NCBI GenBank assembly: GCA_017459945.1 | Contig: JAFUBZ010000044.1 | Span: 1-64,000 of the forward strand | DNA: 64,000 nt | Source: Eubacterium sp. | GTDB taxonomy: Bacteria > Bacillota > Clostridia > Lachnospirales > Lachnospiraceae | Reading direction: 5' to 3' | Shown: piece by piece, positions 51,339-61,443 of the stretch | Position numbering within the stretch: the stretch's first letter is position 1 | How the letters are laid out: each line of letters starts with the position of its first letter | Translations under genes and position numbers: made by a program | The notes under the pieces: generated by a model | The model's database searches: none | Seen by the model: the letters and a program-made list of their open reading frames with translations, nothing else | What the model was told of the DNA's origin: nothing

Positions 51339-54151
51339 TCTTCCATCAGTTCTGACGCACCGCCGTCTTCTGCGGTCTGCTCATCGGTGCTTTCTGCCTC
51401 GGCATTTTCTGTCTCTGCTTCAGCATCCTGTGTGTCAGCCTGAAGCGTCAGCCCCTTTGAAACGGAAGCTTCTGTCTTTTCAACATCAGCCAGATGGATC
51501 CAGCATGTCTGTCCGTCAATGGAGACCTTGCCCCATCCGTCATTTTCTGCAGTCACTTCCAAAACAGTTCCTGCTTCAAATGTAGTCAGCACTTCCGCAC
51601 CGTCATAAGCATCTGCAAAGATACGGATTTCATTCTGCGCAGCATAGTTTCCTGCTGCAAACGCATCTGCAGTTTCTTCTACTTCTGCATCTTCGACATC
51701 CGCCTCTTCCTCTACCTCGGCCTCTTCAACAGCAGTCTCTTCCTCTGCTTCTGCCTCAACGTCAGTCTCCTCTGCTTCAGATGTCTCTGCCTCGACACTT
51801 TCTTCAGATTCTTCCGCCTCCGCATCAGGTGTCTCTTCTTCGGTCTCTTCAGCGTCCTCAGCCTCAGTTTCTTCAGATTCTGCTTCTGCCGCTTCTTCAA
51901 CTGCTTCTACAGTCTCTTCCGGCGCTGCTGTTTCTTCCACAGCCACGTCGTTTTCAGCTGTCTCTTCTGCCACAGCCTCTTCAGCTTTGACCTCTTCGGT
52001 CGCGGTTTCTTCCACCGCTTCCTCTGCCTCAGAAGTCTTCGCTTCATCCTCTAACGCATTGACAACAGAAACTGGCATACTGAAGGATACTGGTTTTGTT
52101 TCTTCGTTCTCAGACTGTCCCTGATCTGACTTGGCTTCTGCTGTCGTTTCTGCTGCAGATGCCAAAGAAACGGATGCCGCCGCCTTTGCAATTGTTGTCA
52201 CAGGTGTGGCAGATGCTGTCAGCTTCACAGATGATGTTGCTGCCGGAACGGATGCTGTCTTCACAGCTGATGCCGTCGCCGGAACAGATGCGGTCTTTAA
52301 GGTTGGGCTGGCAGATGTCTGACCGATAATGTTTTTAATGGTCGTCTGGGATCCTGTACAGATCGCATACTGTAAGGACATCCAGCCTACATTCCCCTGA
52401 TAGTTTACTTTACCCCAGTTGTTTTTGATTTCCGTAACCGTAAGAGATGTGCCCTTGGGCATAGTCAAAATCTTTGCTGATGCCGTACTGAAGCTCTTTC
52501 TTAAGTTCAGATTTGCAGTTGTCATATAGGAGTAAGTAACGGTCTTTGTCGATGAGGATGCTGCATTCTTGACTACGGTATTGATCGTCGTTACAACGTT
52601 CGAGCCCTTTTTGCTTGCATACTGTAAAGAGATCCAGCCGGTCTTTCCGTCATAGCTGACCTTACCCCAGTTATTCTTTACTTCCGTTACCGTAACACCT
52701 GTACCTCTCGGAATCACGCTCAGCTTCGAATATGACGTGCTGTTTCCGGAGCGCAGATTCAGATTAGATGTTGTCTGATAGATAAAGGAAGTTGTTTTTG
52801 AAGTTGTTCCTGTCACGGTAGGCGATGCTGCTGAAGCGGTCTTTGTTGATGATGCAGTAGTCGCTTTCGCTGTAGATGCTGCCGGTGCCGCTACGGTTCC
52901 TGTCTTTGTTGAATATTTCAAAGACATCCAGCCGGTTTTTCCGCCATAGGTAATCTTGCCCCAGTTATTGCTGATCTGTGTCGCAGTCACACTGGTGCCC
53001 TTCGGAACCACACCAAGGATCGAAGCCGATTTATTATTGCCAGATCGAAGGTACATGTTTCCGTTTGTCTTATATACCGTTCCTGCAACCGCTGAAGAAG
53101 CGGATGCTGTGCTTGCTACGGTTGTTGTTGCTGCCGGTGCTGCAACATTGCCGGTCTTTGTCGCATAGTCAAGCGAGATCCAGCCGGTCTTCCCGCTGTA
53201 GCTTGTCTTGCCCCAGCCACCCTTTGTCTCTGTTACCGTAACACTTGTCCCTCTCGGGATCGTCAGGAGTCTGGAGTAACCTGTACTGTTACCGGTACGC
53301 ATATTCAGATTTGCCGTAGTCTTATAAATCGCGCCCGTTGCAGCGGCCGTGGTAGTGGTTGCTGCCGGTGTTGTAGTAGCTGCCGCTGTCGTTGCTGCAT
53401 TGCCGGTACGGGTCGCATAGCTCAAGTAGATCCAGCCGGTCTTCCCGCTGTACGTCGTCTTACCCCAGCCGTTTGAAATCTGAGAAACCGTTACGCTGCT
53501 TCCCTTCGGGATCGTCGTCATGATCGACGTGCTGGTGCTGTTACCGGAACGCAGGTTCAGATTTGCATTGATCTTATACGTACCCGTTTCAGAAGAGGAG
53601 GTTGTCGTCGCTGCAGTCGTCACTGCCGTCGCCGTACTTCCGGAACCTGTATAACGTAAAATGCCATACCAGGATCCTCTCGTATAATTCAGGACGTTGA
53701 TCTCATTTCCGCCTGAATCTCCTGTCTTTCCATCATAATTTCTATGAGCACCGACACGTTTCCCGTTTCCAATATAGATCTCGGTATGCCCGGATGCCAT
53801 CAGGATATCGCCCGCCTGCAAAGATGACGACGAATTCAGATCGATCTTTGAGGAAGGGATATAGGAAAATCCATGCTGTGTCAGGTTTGAAACCATATTG
53901 CCGGAATAGGTGGCTCCGCCGGTCTCAAATCCAGCCTGTTTCAGACAGGTGATAACAAATGAAGAGCAGTCATAATCAGGGCCCCAGCGATTCACCATGC
54001 TGTAGCCATGCGAATTGTCATTCGCAATCGCCAACGCATTACTTACAAACGAACTGATTGATGCTGCTTCCGCATTCTGCGCCGGGACTATGCCGATACC
54101 GGCAACCGTCGAGGCCACAAGTGCCGCTGTCAGTATTTTCTTCTGATGCAT
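51326..54151 (-). CDS. secreted NlpC/P60-like peptidoglycan hydrolase with six SH3b domains
   Basis: A 941-residue exported protein. Signal peptide about 1-30 (IVPAQNAEAA). A cysteine-peptidase domain (about 35-165) carries Cys62 in YDCSSFV and His122 in GHTEIYIGNG, the NlpC/P60 pattern, so it probably cuts cell-wall peptides. Five SH3b repeats follow, each with ANLNLRSGNS-like and GWGKT-YSGKTGWISL-YA cores, separated by Ala/Thr linkers. A long acidic stretch (about 690-825, very rich in Glu and Ala) precedes a sixth SH3 domain. SH3b repeats bind peptidoglycan. AGGAGG stands before the ATG; a promoter lies near 54210. Confidence 0.9.
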   Translation of the reverse strand: MHQKKILTAALVASTVAGIGIVPAQNAEAASISSFVSNALAIANDNSHGYSMVNRWGPDYDCSSFVITCLKQAGFETGGATYSGNMVSNLTQHGFSYIPSSKIDLNSSSSLQAGDILMASGHTEIYIGNGKRVGAHRNYDGKTGDSGGNEINVLNYTRGSWYGILRYTGSGSTATAVTTAATTTSSSETGTYKINANLNLRSGNSTSTSIMTTIPKGSSVTVSQISNGWGKTTYSGKTGWIYLSYATRTGNAATTAAATTTPAATTTTAAATGAIYKTTANLNMRTGNSTGYSRLLTIPRGTSVTVTETKGGWGKTSYSGKTGWISLDYATKTGNVAAPAATTTVASTASASSAVAGTVYKTNGNMYLRSGNNKSASILGVVPKGTSVTATQISNNWGKITYGGKTGWMSLKYSTKTGTVAAPAASTAKATTASSTKTASAASPTVTGTTSKTTSFIYQTTSNLNLRSGNSTSYSKLSVIPRGTGVTVTEVKNNWGKVSYDGKTGWISLQYASKKGSNVVTTINTVVKNAASSSTKTVTYSYMTTANLNLRKSFSTASAKILTMPKGTSLTVTEIKNNWGKVNYQGNVGWMSLQYAICTGSQTTIKNIIGQTSASPTLKTASVPATASAVKTASVPAATSSVKLTASATPVTTIAKAAASVSLASAAETTAEAKSDQGQSENEETKPVSFSMPVSVVNALEDEAKTSEAEEAVEETATEEVKAEEAVAEETAENDVAVEETAAPEETVEAVEEAAEAESEETEAEDAEETEEETPDAEAEESEESVEAETSEAEETDVEAEAEEETAVEEAEVEEEADVEDAEVEETADAFAAGNYAAQNEIRIFADAYDGAEVLTTFEAGTVLEVTAENDGWGKVSIDGQTCWIHLADVEKTEASVSKGLTLQADTQDAEAETENAEAESTDEQTAEDGGASELMEDQAE

Positions 54152-54207
54152 GACTTCCTCCTATCGTATTATGTAAAAGATTGTTACTATTTTTTATATT
54201 CAAGCAA

Positions 54208-54236
54208 ATTTTATCACTTGTGTTTTCTAATCGCAA
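54208..54236 (-). promoter_or_regulatory. promoter of the SH3-repeat protein gene
   Basis: On the minus strand TTGCGA (54231-54236), 17 bases, TAAAAT (54208-54213), with an A/T-rich leader of about 50 bases to the start. Confidence 0.6.
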
Positions 54237-54262
54237 CCAAAAGTACCTTGCGAAAACACGCT

Positions 54263-56302
54263 TTACGCATCCCATCGCATCATGATCGATGCACGTTTTG
54301 GCAATGCAATGTCCAAAACACCATTTTCAACCGGATACTTCAGCTCTTTGTCTGAAAAACCGGTTTCATTTGTATACATGACCAGTGTAAGTTCCGCCTG
54401 GATCGGCACGCCTGCCTTCCAGACATCAATGGCGCATTCTCTGGAATAATCATCGTTATTAACAACAACGATCACAGCATGCCCCTTACAAAATCTGGCA
54501 TAACCGATCACATTCTTGGCCCGGTAAAGCTCAAGTACCGATCCGGTACGAAGGACTTCCAGTTCCTTATGCAATGCAATAATACTGCGATGAAACGCAA
54601 TCAGATTTTTATCCTCTCGCCCCCATGGATAGGCACGCCGATTATCGGGATCTGTAAAACCGCATAAACCGGCTTCATCCCCATAGTATAACGTCGGCGC
54701 ACCAGGCCAGGTCATCTGGATCACGACTGCAGCACGGAAAACGCCTTTATTGATCCCTTCTGACGCGGCAGCCGCTCCCAGCGTAACTGCCCGCCCAACC
54801 TTATGATTCGTTCTGGTCAGGAACCGCGAGTGGTCATGATTGGAAAGCTGATTCATGGCACAATACAGAGACGATGTCGAAAACCGCGCCATGTGATAGC
54901 GCATCGCTTCGAAAAACGCATCCGGATTCCCCAAAAGATCCGGGCGAAATCCCTCGCTATGTTTCTCCATACCTGTCAAAAACCAGGAAACCGGTTCCAT
55001 AAACGCATCATAGTTCATGACGGTATCCCACTGATCACCATGCAGCCAGTCAGAAGGATCTCCGTAATGCTCTGCAATGATCACCGCCTCCGGGTTTGCC
55101 TCTTTCACAACCCTCCTGAACTTCTTCCAGAACCTGTGATTGTATTCTTTGCTGTGTCCTAAATCTGCCGCAACATCCAGACGCCAACCATCAACGTTAT
55201 ATGGCGGCGAGACCCACTTTTTCCCAATCTCCAGAATATAATTTTCCAGTTTTTTTGAATTTTCATAGTTCAGCTTCGGCAGGGTGTCATGCCCCCACCA
55301 GCCATCGTAAGATGTATTCTGCGGATAGGCATTTTCATCATAAAACCGGAAGAAATCATGATAAGGGCTGTCCTTTTCAAAAAAAGCCCCTGTCTCATAT
55401 CCTTCTTCTTTTGAATAAATGCCTTCCCTGTCAAGCCACTTATGAAAGGAGCCGCAATGATTGAAAACACCGTCAATGATGACACGGATTCCTTCCGCAT
55501 GTGCTTTTTCCACCAGCTCCGCAAACAGTGCGTTTCCAGCCTCCAGATTTCTGCGATCTGTCACGCGTTTGATATAGCCTGCTGCTTCAGAGTTGTCATT
55601 GCTGCCCTTCGGAAGGGTTGTTTCATCATCTTCCAGGATCACACCAAAATGTGGGTCGATATAGTCATAATCCTGCGTGTCATATTTATGACTCGACGGT
55701 GATACAAATAACGGATTAAAATAGATCACTTCAATCCCGAGCTGTTTCAGATACGGCAGCTTTTGGATCACACCTGCAAGATCTCCGCCGTAAAAATCCG
55801 TTACATCAAAATTTCCCGGTGGCCGGCTCCAGTTATCAATCTTTCTGACCTGTCTTTTGATGTAAAAATATTCGCCTTCTCTGACATCATTGGAAGGATC
55901 TCCGTTATAGAAACGGTCTGTGAAGATCTGATACATCACAGCACCCTTCGCCCAGTCCGGCGTGGAAAACCCCGGCACAAGTGAAAAGTCATAGATCGGC
56001 TGGTGCATATCACAACAGCCGATCTTATTGTATACCCAGGTCTGCTCACCCATACGGATCCGAAAATGATACCTGATCGGCGCATGTCCCATCCGGATCT
56101 GCATTTCGTAAAACGTGAACACCCCAACCGTCTCTGCACGCTTCATTGCCAGCGCAATGCCGCCATAGCACAGGAAGACAGTGAGTGTTTTTTCGGTCGC
56201 TGCACGAAAACGGATTCGGATCAGATCATTTTCTTTTGGCTCCGCCGGATCACAATAATCTATTGTCTGATCACTGAAAAAAGTCTGTGTAATTTCATTC
56301 AT
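54263..56302 (-). CDS. glycoside hydrolase family 13 (neopullulanase/cyclomaltodextrinase-like)
   Basis: A 679-residue enzyme. An N-terminal beta-sandwich (about 1-115) is followed by the TIM barrel (about 120-580) with the GH13 regions: VIIDGVFNHCG, nucleophile Asp in DGWRLDVAAD, acid/base Glu in AVIIAEHYGD and Asp in LSNHDHSRFL. The C-terminal beta domain ends IALPKRASIMMRWDA. There is no signal peptide, so it is cytosolic and probably degrades imported maltodextrins. It stops 4 bases downstream of ftsH. Confidence 0.93.
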   Translation of the reverse strand: MNEITQTFFSDQTIDYCDPAEPKENDLIRIRFRAATEKTLTVFLCYGGIALAMKRAETVGVFTFYEMQIRMGHAPIRYHFRIRMGEQTWVYNKIGCCDMHQPIYDFSLVPGFSTPDWAKGAVMYQIFTDRFYNGDPSNDVREGEYFYIKRQVRKIDNWSRPPGNFDVTDFYGGDLAGVIQKLPYLKQLGIEVIYFNPLFVSPSSHKYDTQDYDYIDPHFGVILEDDETTLPKGSNDNSEAAGYIKRVTDRRNLEAGNALFAELVEKAHAEGIRVIIDGVFNHCGSFHKWLDREGIYSKEEGYETGAFFEKDSPYHDFFRFYDENAYPQNTSYDGWWGHDTLPKLNYENSKKLENYILEIGKKWVSPPYNVDGWRLDVAADLGHSKEYNHRFWKKFRRVVKEANPEAVIIAEHYGDPSDWLHGDQWDTVMNYDAFMEPVSWFLTGMEKHSEGFRPDLLGNPDAFFEAMRYHMARFSTSSLYCAMNQLSNHDHSRFLTRTNHKVGRAVTLGAAAASEGINKGVFRAAVVIQMTWPGAPTLYYGDEAGLCGFTDPDNRRAYPWGREDKNLIAFHRSIIALHKELEVLRTGSVLELYRAKNVIGYARFCKGHAVIVVVNNDDYSRECAIDVWKAGVPIQAELTLVMYTNETGFSDKELKYPVENGVLDIALPKRASIMMRWDA

Positions 56303-56305
56303 AAG

Positions 56306-58159
56306 CTATTCTTCTGCAAATTCACTCTCATTCACCACCACATTATCCCCAAAGAGTGCCTCAAATTCATTGCGGTGAATCTTTTCTTTTTCAATCAGAA
56401 GCGTCGCGCAGGCATGCAGAACTTTCTCATGCTCTAAAATGATCGCTTTTGCCTTCGCATAGCATTCATCAATGATGCGTTTCACTTCTGTATCGATCAC
56501 GGTCGCCGTATGCTCACCATATGCTCTCGAATGTGCCAGATCCCGTCCGATGAATACTTCATTGTCTTCATCAGAGTAGTTGATCAGACCGACATTTTCC
56601 GACATACCATACTTGGTGACCATCGCCTTCGCGATCTGGGTCGCCTGCTTGATATCCTGGGACGCGCCGGTCGTCACATCATCAAAGATCAGCTCTTCTG
56701 CGATGCGTCCGCCGAATGCAACCATGATATCCTGCAGCATCTTGCCCTTCGTATTGAACATGTCGTCCCGTTCCGGAAGCGGCATCGTATATCCCGCAGC
56801 ACCAAGGCCTGTCGGGATGATCGAAACACTATAGACCGGTCCGACATCCGGAAGCACATGGAACAGAATCGCATGACCCGCCTCATGATAAGCCGTGATC
56901 CGTTTTTCTTTATCGGAAACAACACGGCTCTTCTTCTCTGTACCGATTCCGACTTTTACAAACGAACGGCGGATATCATCCTGACGGATGAATGCCCGTT
57001 TTTCTCGTGCCGCCAGGATCGCAGCTTCATTCATCAGGTTCTCCAGATCTGCACCGGTAAATCCGGCCGTTGTCTGTGCCACCTGCTTCAGATCGACATC
57101 ATCACCGATCGGTTTATTCCTGGAATGTACTTTCAGAATCTCTTCTCTGCCCTTGACATCCGGTCTTCCGACTACAACCTTCCGGTCAAAGCGGCCCGGA
57201 CGCAGGATCGCCGGATCGAGAATGTCAACACGGTTTGTCGCAGCCATGACGATGATGCCTTCGTTCACGCCAAAACCGTCCATCTCAACCAGCAGCTGGT
57301 TCAATGTCTGCTCTCTCTCATCATGTCCGCCGCCAAGGCCTGTACCTCTCCGGCGCGCAACCGCGTCGATCTCATCGATGAACACGATACACGGCGCGTT
57401 TTTCTTCGCATTGTCAAACAGGTCACGGACTCTGGATGCACCGACACCGACAAACATCTCTACGAAGTCTGAACCGGAAATGGAAAAGAACGGTACACCT
57501 GCTTCACCGGAAACTGCTTTTGCAAGAAGTGTCTTACCGGTTCCGGGAGGGCCCTCTAAAAGAACACCCTTCGGAATCCGCGCACCAAGCTTTGTATAAC
57601 GGCTCGGATCTCTTAAAAAGTCAACGATCTCCGCAAGCTCTTCTTTTTCTTCCTGCAGGCCTGCAACATCACTGAAATTAACTTTGACGTTTTCGCCGGT
57701 GGTCATCGTTGCACCGCTCTTGCCAAAGTTCATCATCTTTCCGTTCGCACCGCCGCCTCCGGCGCCTCTTGTCATCATCACAAAGAACACAATCAGAATG
57801 ACGATCATGATGATATTAGGCAGAACAGCACTGATAAAGCTCTCTCCCGGGACATTCCGGACCGTATACAGATCCGTCTCGCCCTCTTTGTCCAGATACT
57901 CCTGAACATCGTTTACATCTGAAACGTAAACCTGCTTTCGTTCCCCGTCTGTGGTCGTAACACGAAGGACACCGGTCGGTACCTCTTCATTCTGTGCGAT
58001 CACGACCTCTTCGATCTTTTCTGCCTTGACATCATTTTTAAACTGCTGATAGGTATATGAATCCGCGCTCTGCGAATTCCTGTTCATCGCTGAAAAAACT
58101 GCCATGAACAGAATGATGATAAAAATATATACCCATAATCCTCTGCTGGCTCTTCTCAA
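56306..58159 (-). CDS. ftsH: ATP-dependent membrane metalloprotease FtsH
   Basis: A 617-residue protein with two membrane segments (about 10-27 and 112-132), an AAA ATPase ([40 protein letters not shown]) and a zinc protease with HEAGH. It removes damaged membrane proteins and controls regulators. The start is TTG at 58157-58159, with GAGGAA eight bases upstream; no ATG fits. It follows hpt by 4 bases. Confidence 0.97.
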   Translation of the reverse strand: MRRASRGLWVYIFIIILFMAVFSAMNRNSQSADSYTYQQFKNDVKAEKIEEVVIAQNEEVPTGVLRVTTTDGERKQVYVSDVNDVQEYLDKEGETDLYTVRNVPGESFISAVLPNIIMIVILIVFFVMMTRGAGGGGANGKMMNFGKSGATMTTGENVKVNFSDVAGLQEEKEELAEIVDFLRDPSRYTKLGARIPKGVLLEGPPGTGKTLLAKAVSGEAGVPFFSISGSDFVEMFVGVGASRVRDLFDNAKKNAPCIVFIDEIDAVARRRGTGLGGGHDEREQTLNQLLVEMDGFGVNEGIIVMAATNRVDILDPAILRPGRFDRKVVVGRPDVKGREEILKVHSRNKPIGDDVDLKQVAQTTAGFTGADLENLMNEAAILAAREKRAFIRQDDIRRSFVKVGIGTEKKSRVVSDKEKRITAYHEAGHAILFHVLPDVGPVYSVSIIPTGLGAAGYTMPLPERDDMFNTKGKMLQDIMVAFGGRIAEELIFDDVTTGASQDIKQATQIAKAMVTKYGMSENVGLINYSDEDNEVFIGRDLAHSRAYGEHTATVIDTEVKRIIDECYAKAKAIILEHEKVLHACATLLIEKEKIHRNEFEALFGDNVVVNESEFAEE

Positions 58160-58163
58160 TGTA

Positions 58164-58700
58164 TTATTCCTCGTCTTCTAAAAATTCTATGATTCCGATA
58201 TATGGAAGGTTGCGGTATCTCTGCGCATAATCCAGGCCATATCCGACTACAAACTTGTCCGGGATCCGGTATCCGCAGTAGTCGATCGGCACTTCGGCGA
58301 CACGTCTGTCCGGTTTATCCAGCAGTGCACAAAGCGATACGCTTTTGGCACCGCGACGCTTCAGCTCTTCCAGAAGATAGGACATCGTCCTTCCGGTATC
58401 AATGATATCCTCTACCACGAGAACATCCTGTCCGATCACATGGTCATCGAGATCTTTTTGCACATTCAGCACACCCGAGGACTCGGTACTGTTTCCGTAG
58501 CTCGAAACTGCCATGAAGTCCAATTCAACCGGGATGCTCAGGCGCTTAGCAAGTTCGCACCCGAAAAAGCAGCCACCCTTTAAAATGATGATCAGCTTGA
58601 TGGTCGACCCGGCATAATCACGACTGATCTGTTCTCCCAATTCCCGTATTCTTTTTCCGATCTCTTCCTCAGAAATCAACTCTCTGACGGATTCTGTCAT
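58164..58700 (-). CDS. hpt: hypoxanthine phosphoribosyltransferase
   Basis: A 178-residue purine salvage enzyme. The PRPP motif is VLVVEDIIDTGRTMSYLL, with LIIILKGGCFFGCEL and the C-terminal KFVVGYGLDYAQRYRNLPYIG. The ATG at 58700 overlaps the tilS stop (ATGA), with GGAG upstream; a longer frame to 58727 lies inside tilS. The order tilS-hpt-ftsH is that of most Firmicutes. Confidence 0.96.
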   Translation of the reverse strand: MTESVRELISEEEIGKRIRELGEQISRDYAGSTIKLIIILKGGCFFGCELAKRLSIPVELDFMAVSSYGNSTESSGVLNVQKDLDDHVIGQDVLVVEDIIDTGRTMSYLLEELKRRGAKSVSLCALLDKPDRRVAEVPIDYCGYRIPDKFVVGYGLDYAQRYRNLPYIGIIEFLEDEE

Positions 58701-60136
58701 TTCGCTTCTCCTTTTGCGTCCGCGCATATTACCGAAAGAACCAGAACGCGCTTTGTCTCTTTTGTCACCTTATATGCTTCACTGATCCGCCGGCCGATCA
58801 CCCATACGATATGGCTTCCATCCGCCAGCAAAAGCACTCTGTCACGCTCCCCTGCCGGGATTTTTTCATTCACCATATAATCCTGAATGCTCTTATGCCC
58901 GCCGTTTTTGTCGATCTGCAGATAATCTCCGTGGTTTCTCCCCCGAATTTGCAAACCATTTTTTATTTTATCATAATCAAACCATTTCGTATATGGATTT
59001 CGCGGGATTTTTTCTTCCGCCCCGTCATATAAAAGGATTTCCGCGTCGAATTGATACGCTGTACCGGCCAATGTCCTGCCCGGTATCTTTAGTGACACAC
59101 TCTGTGCCCCGGTATGATCCACTATCCGGTCTGCATCCTTCCCAAACTCGTTAGCAGCATCCGGCTGCTTTCTAATCCTAATCGCATCATATGTCCGCTC
59201 TGCGATCATATCGTAAGGCAGCGAAACCTGCTTTCCGACAGGCTTATTGGCAAGGTCGCATACACTCCTTACATGCGTACGTGTCATGTCTTTTGTGTTT
59301 CCTGCCACATGCTGCAGCATTCTGTACACCAGGTGCTCTGCCACTGCCGGATCCAGGCCGGTGAGCTTTTCGGCATTAAGCGCATCCCCTGTTTTTACAT
59401 CATGAAAAGCAGCTGCTGACTCACGGTCCAGATATTCACCGGTCCTTCTCAACAGCTCTGCCGTTTCTTTCATATGCAGTACTGCGGACGGATTGATCGC
59501 TTTTAGTTTCGGCAAAACTTCCGCACGGATCAGATTCCTGCTCAATGAAACATCCGTATTTGTCTCGTCAACGCACCATGCCTGTCCGTTTTCCAGAAGC
59601 CATGCTTCAATTTCCTCTCTGGAAACACATAAAAGCGGACGGATGATCCTCCCTCTGACGGGAGGGATCCCGGAAAGCCCCAAAAGCCCCGTTCCCCGCG
59701 CCAGATGAAACAGCATCGTCTCTGCGTTATCTTCCATATGGTGTGCAACTGCGATCCTGTCAGCCTGCTCTTCTTTGGCCGCCTTTTCAAACGCCTGATA
59801 ACGAAGCGCTCTGGCCGCCTCCTCCAGGCCTGTCCCTGACTCCTTTGCAAACAGTGGTGCATCCACGTGCCAGATCCTGTAGGGGATCTCTTCTTTCTGA
59901 CACAGTTCTTTTACAAATGCTGCATCCCGCAGGCTGTTCTCTCCCCGGATGCCGTGTTCGACATGAACCGCACAAAGCGTACAGGAGAGTTCCCCGGACA
60001 GTTCCTTTAATCCGCGCAGCAAAAAAACAGAGTCCGCACCACCGGACACTGCGACCAGCACGTGATCACCCGGCCGGATCATCTGACACTCTCTGATGTA
60101 CTCTTTCATTCTGGGAAAAAGGGGATCCTGCATCAT
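58697..60136 (-). CDS. tilS: tRNA(Ile)-lysidine synthase
   Basis: A 479-residue TilS. PP-loop VAVSGGADSVFLLRGL, then AVHVEHGIRGENSLRDAAFV and VAHHMEDNAETMLFHLARGTGL give the ATP and tRNA active site; the last 150 residues are the TilS C-terminal domain (PYTKWFDYDKIKNGLQIRGRNHGD). It makes lysidine at the wobble base of tRNA-Ile. TTGGAAA precedes the ATG. Confidence 0.96.
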   Translation of the reverse strand: MMQDPLFPRMKEYIRECQMIRPGDHVLVAVSGGADSVFLLRGLKELSGELSCTLCAVHVEHGIRGENSLRDAAFVKELCQKEEIPYRIWHVDAPLFAKESGTGLEEAARALRYQAFEKAAKEEQADRIAVAHHMEDNAETMLFHLARGTGLLGLSGIPPVRGRIIRPLLCVSREEIEAWLLENGQAWCVDETNTDVSLSRNLIRAEVLPKLKAINPSAVLHMKETAELLRRTGEYLDRESAAAFHDVKTGDALNAEKLTGLDPAVAEHLVYRMLQHVAGNTKDMTRTHVRSVCDLANKPVGKQVSLPYDMIAERTYDAIRIRKQPDAANEFGKDADRIVDHTGAQSVSLKIPGRTLAGTAYQFDAEILLYDGAEEKIPRNPYTKWFDYDKIKNGLQIRGRNHGDYLQIDKNGGHKSIQDYMVNEKIPAGERDRVLLLADGSHIVWVIGRRISEAYKVTKETKRVLVLSVICADAKGEAK

Positions 60137-60254
60137 TTTCCAAAAAACCTTTTCGTTCCTGTTTCCTTAGATATATAAACACCCCCGCTCATCTCCCGGA
60201 TACCGGCAGAAAAGTGAGGGTCTTAAATGTGCATAAAGATTATGCCGCACATGA

Positions 60255-60599
60255 TTACTCTTCTTTAAAAATGATCTCGTCATCATAAGCCATTCCAAGC
60301 TTTGACTTGGCAGTATCTTCAACATACTCGTCCGTGTTGACATATTCCTGCTTTGCTTCCAGCTGCTTCGTTCTCTGCTCCTCAGCTTTCAGCTCCGTCT
60401 TTAACTGCTTTTCTTTGGCAATATAAGCATCATTCTGCGCATCGAGGCGAACGATCTGCACAGAAAGAATAGCGATCAGAACGATCACCATACATGTGAT
60501 ACCGATCCGCGCCTTTCGATTCCTGGGATTGCGGATCTTTTTTGTAGCTGTTTTTTTTCTTTCATTTAAATCGAGTGTTGATTTCTGCTGTTTTCTCAC
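60255..60599 (-). CDS. divIC: FtsB/DivIC-family septum protein
   Basis: A 114-residue single-pass membrane protein: basic cytosolic N-terminus (about 1-28), a membrane segment (about 32-50, IGITCMVIVLIAILSVQIV), a coiled coil (about 52-85) and a C-terminal DTAKSKLGMAYDDEIIF motif typical of DivIC. It works with FtsL and DivIB in division. GTG start with AGGAG upstream. Confidence 0.9.
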   Translation of the reverse strand: MRKQQKSTLDLNERKKTATKKIRNPRNRKARIGITCMVIVLIAILSVQIVRLDAQNDAYIAKEKQLKTELKAEEQRTKQLEAKQEYVNTDEYVEDTAKSKLGMAYDDEIIFKEE

Positions 60600-60691
60600 A
60601 CCTGACTCCTTTGACAGATCCCTCTCATCCAGTTATCCGTTGACGGGTTCCCTCCATTATTATCATATCGGAAGAACCGCCCGATTGCAAC

Positions 60692-60931
60692 CTAGAGATA
60701 TCGGAACATCTCCGCTGCCTCCTCTTTTTTGGTGGTCTCGGCAATCTTTAAGATCTCTGCTTTTACGGAACGGTTCCCGAATGTAATCTCGAGTATATCT
60801 CCTGCCTTTACCTGCTGGGATGCTTTTGCGACCTTTCCGTTCACACTGATCCGTCCCGCATCGCATGCTTCATTCGCTACGGTACGCCGTTTGATCAGAC
60901 GCGAGACCTTTAAATATTTATCAAGTCTCAT
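60692..60931 (-). CDS. rqcP: S4-domain RNA-binding protein RqcP
   Basis: A 79-residue S4-domain protein: MRLDKYLKVSRLIKRRTVANEACDAGRISVNGKVAKAS is the typical start. RqcP (YabO, Hsp15 type) binds the 50S subunit and works with RqcH in tailing stalled peptides. The ATG at 60931 has GGAGGG upstream; a longer frame to 60991 was rejected. It lies between divIC and hup. Confidence 0.93.
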   Translation of the reverse strand: MRLDKYLKVSRLIKRRTVANEACDAGRISVNGKVAKASQQVKAGDILEITFGNRSVKAEILKIAETTKKEEAAEMFRYL

Positions 60932-60952
60932 GTTCCCTCCTGATATGAAACA

Positions 60953-60978
60953 GCATCCCTGTGGATTCACAGGGATGC
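60953..60978 (-). terminator. hairpin between hup and rqcP
   Basis: GCATCCCTGTG and CACAGGGATGC form an 11-bp stem. The T run after it is short (TGTTTC), so it may be a partial terminator or a stabilising hairpin. Confidence 0.65.
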
Positions 60979-61004
60979 CGGTTTGTTTCATCCGTCAGAA
61001 CAAA

Positions 61005-61280
61005 TTACTGATTTACGATATCCTTCAGAGCTTTACCAGCTTTGAACTTCGGTGCTTTTGAAGCAGGGATCTTGATCTCTTTCTTCGTCTGCGGATTTCT
61101 ACCTGTTCTTGCTGCTCTTTCAGTAACTTCAAATGTTCCAAATCCTACCAGCTGAACTTTATCACCCTTCTTAAGAGTATCTGCTACGATGTCTGTAAAT
61201 GCAGCCAATGCTTTTTCTGCATCTTTCTTCTGCAGGCCAGCCTGCTCAGCAATCTGTGCAACTAATTCTGATTTGTTCAT
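61005..61280 (-). CDS. hup: HU-family DNA-binding protein
   Basis: A 91-residue [73 protein letters not shown] are signatures, with the Pro of the DNA-inserting arm (GRNPQT). It compacts and bends the chromosome. AGGAGG precedes the ATG. It is the head of the hup-rqcP-divIC block and has a consensus-like promoter with a palindromic spacer. Confidence 0.98.
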   Translation of the reverse strand: MNKSELVAQIAEQAGLQKKDAEKALAAFTDIVADTLKKGDKVQLVGFGTFEVTERAARTGRNPQTKKEIKIPASKAPKFKAGKALKDIVNQ

Positions 61281-61338
61281 TCTTCTTTCCTCCTACCCCG
61301 TCCAAATTACGGGTTCTTGTGATACTATACATCTTTAA

Positions 61339-61367
61339 TTTATACTGGATTTTTCCAGTAATGTCAA
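61339..61367 (-). promoter_or_regulatory. hup promoter with palindrome in its spacer
   Basis: On the minus strand TTGACA (61362-61367), 17 bases, TATAAA (61339-61344). The spacer holds ACTGGA-AAAA-TCCAGT, a perfect 6-bp inverted repeat (61344-61359), placed to bind a regulator between the two boxes. Confidence 0.75.
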
Positions 61368-61443
61368 GGATTTCAGCATGTGTTTCATAGAAAACACACA
61401 AATACTGTACCTTTGGTGTTCGAAAGGGATTCTGACTCGGATT

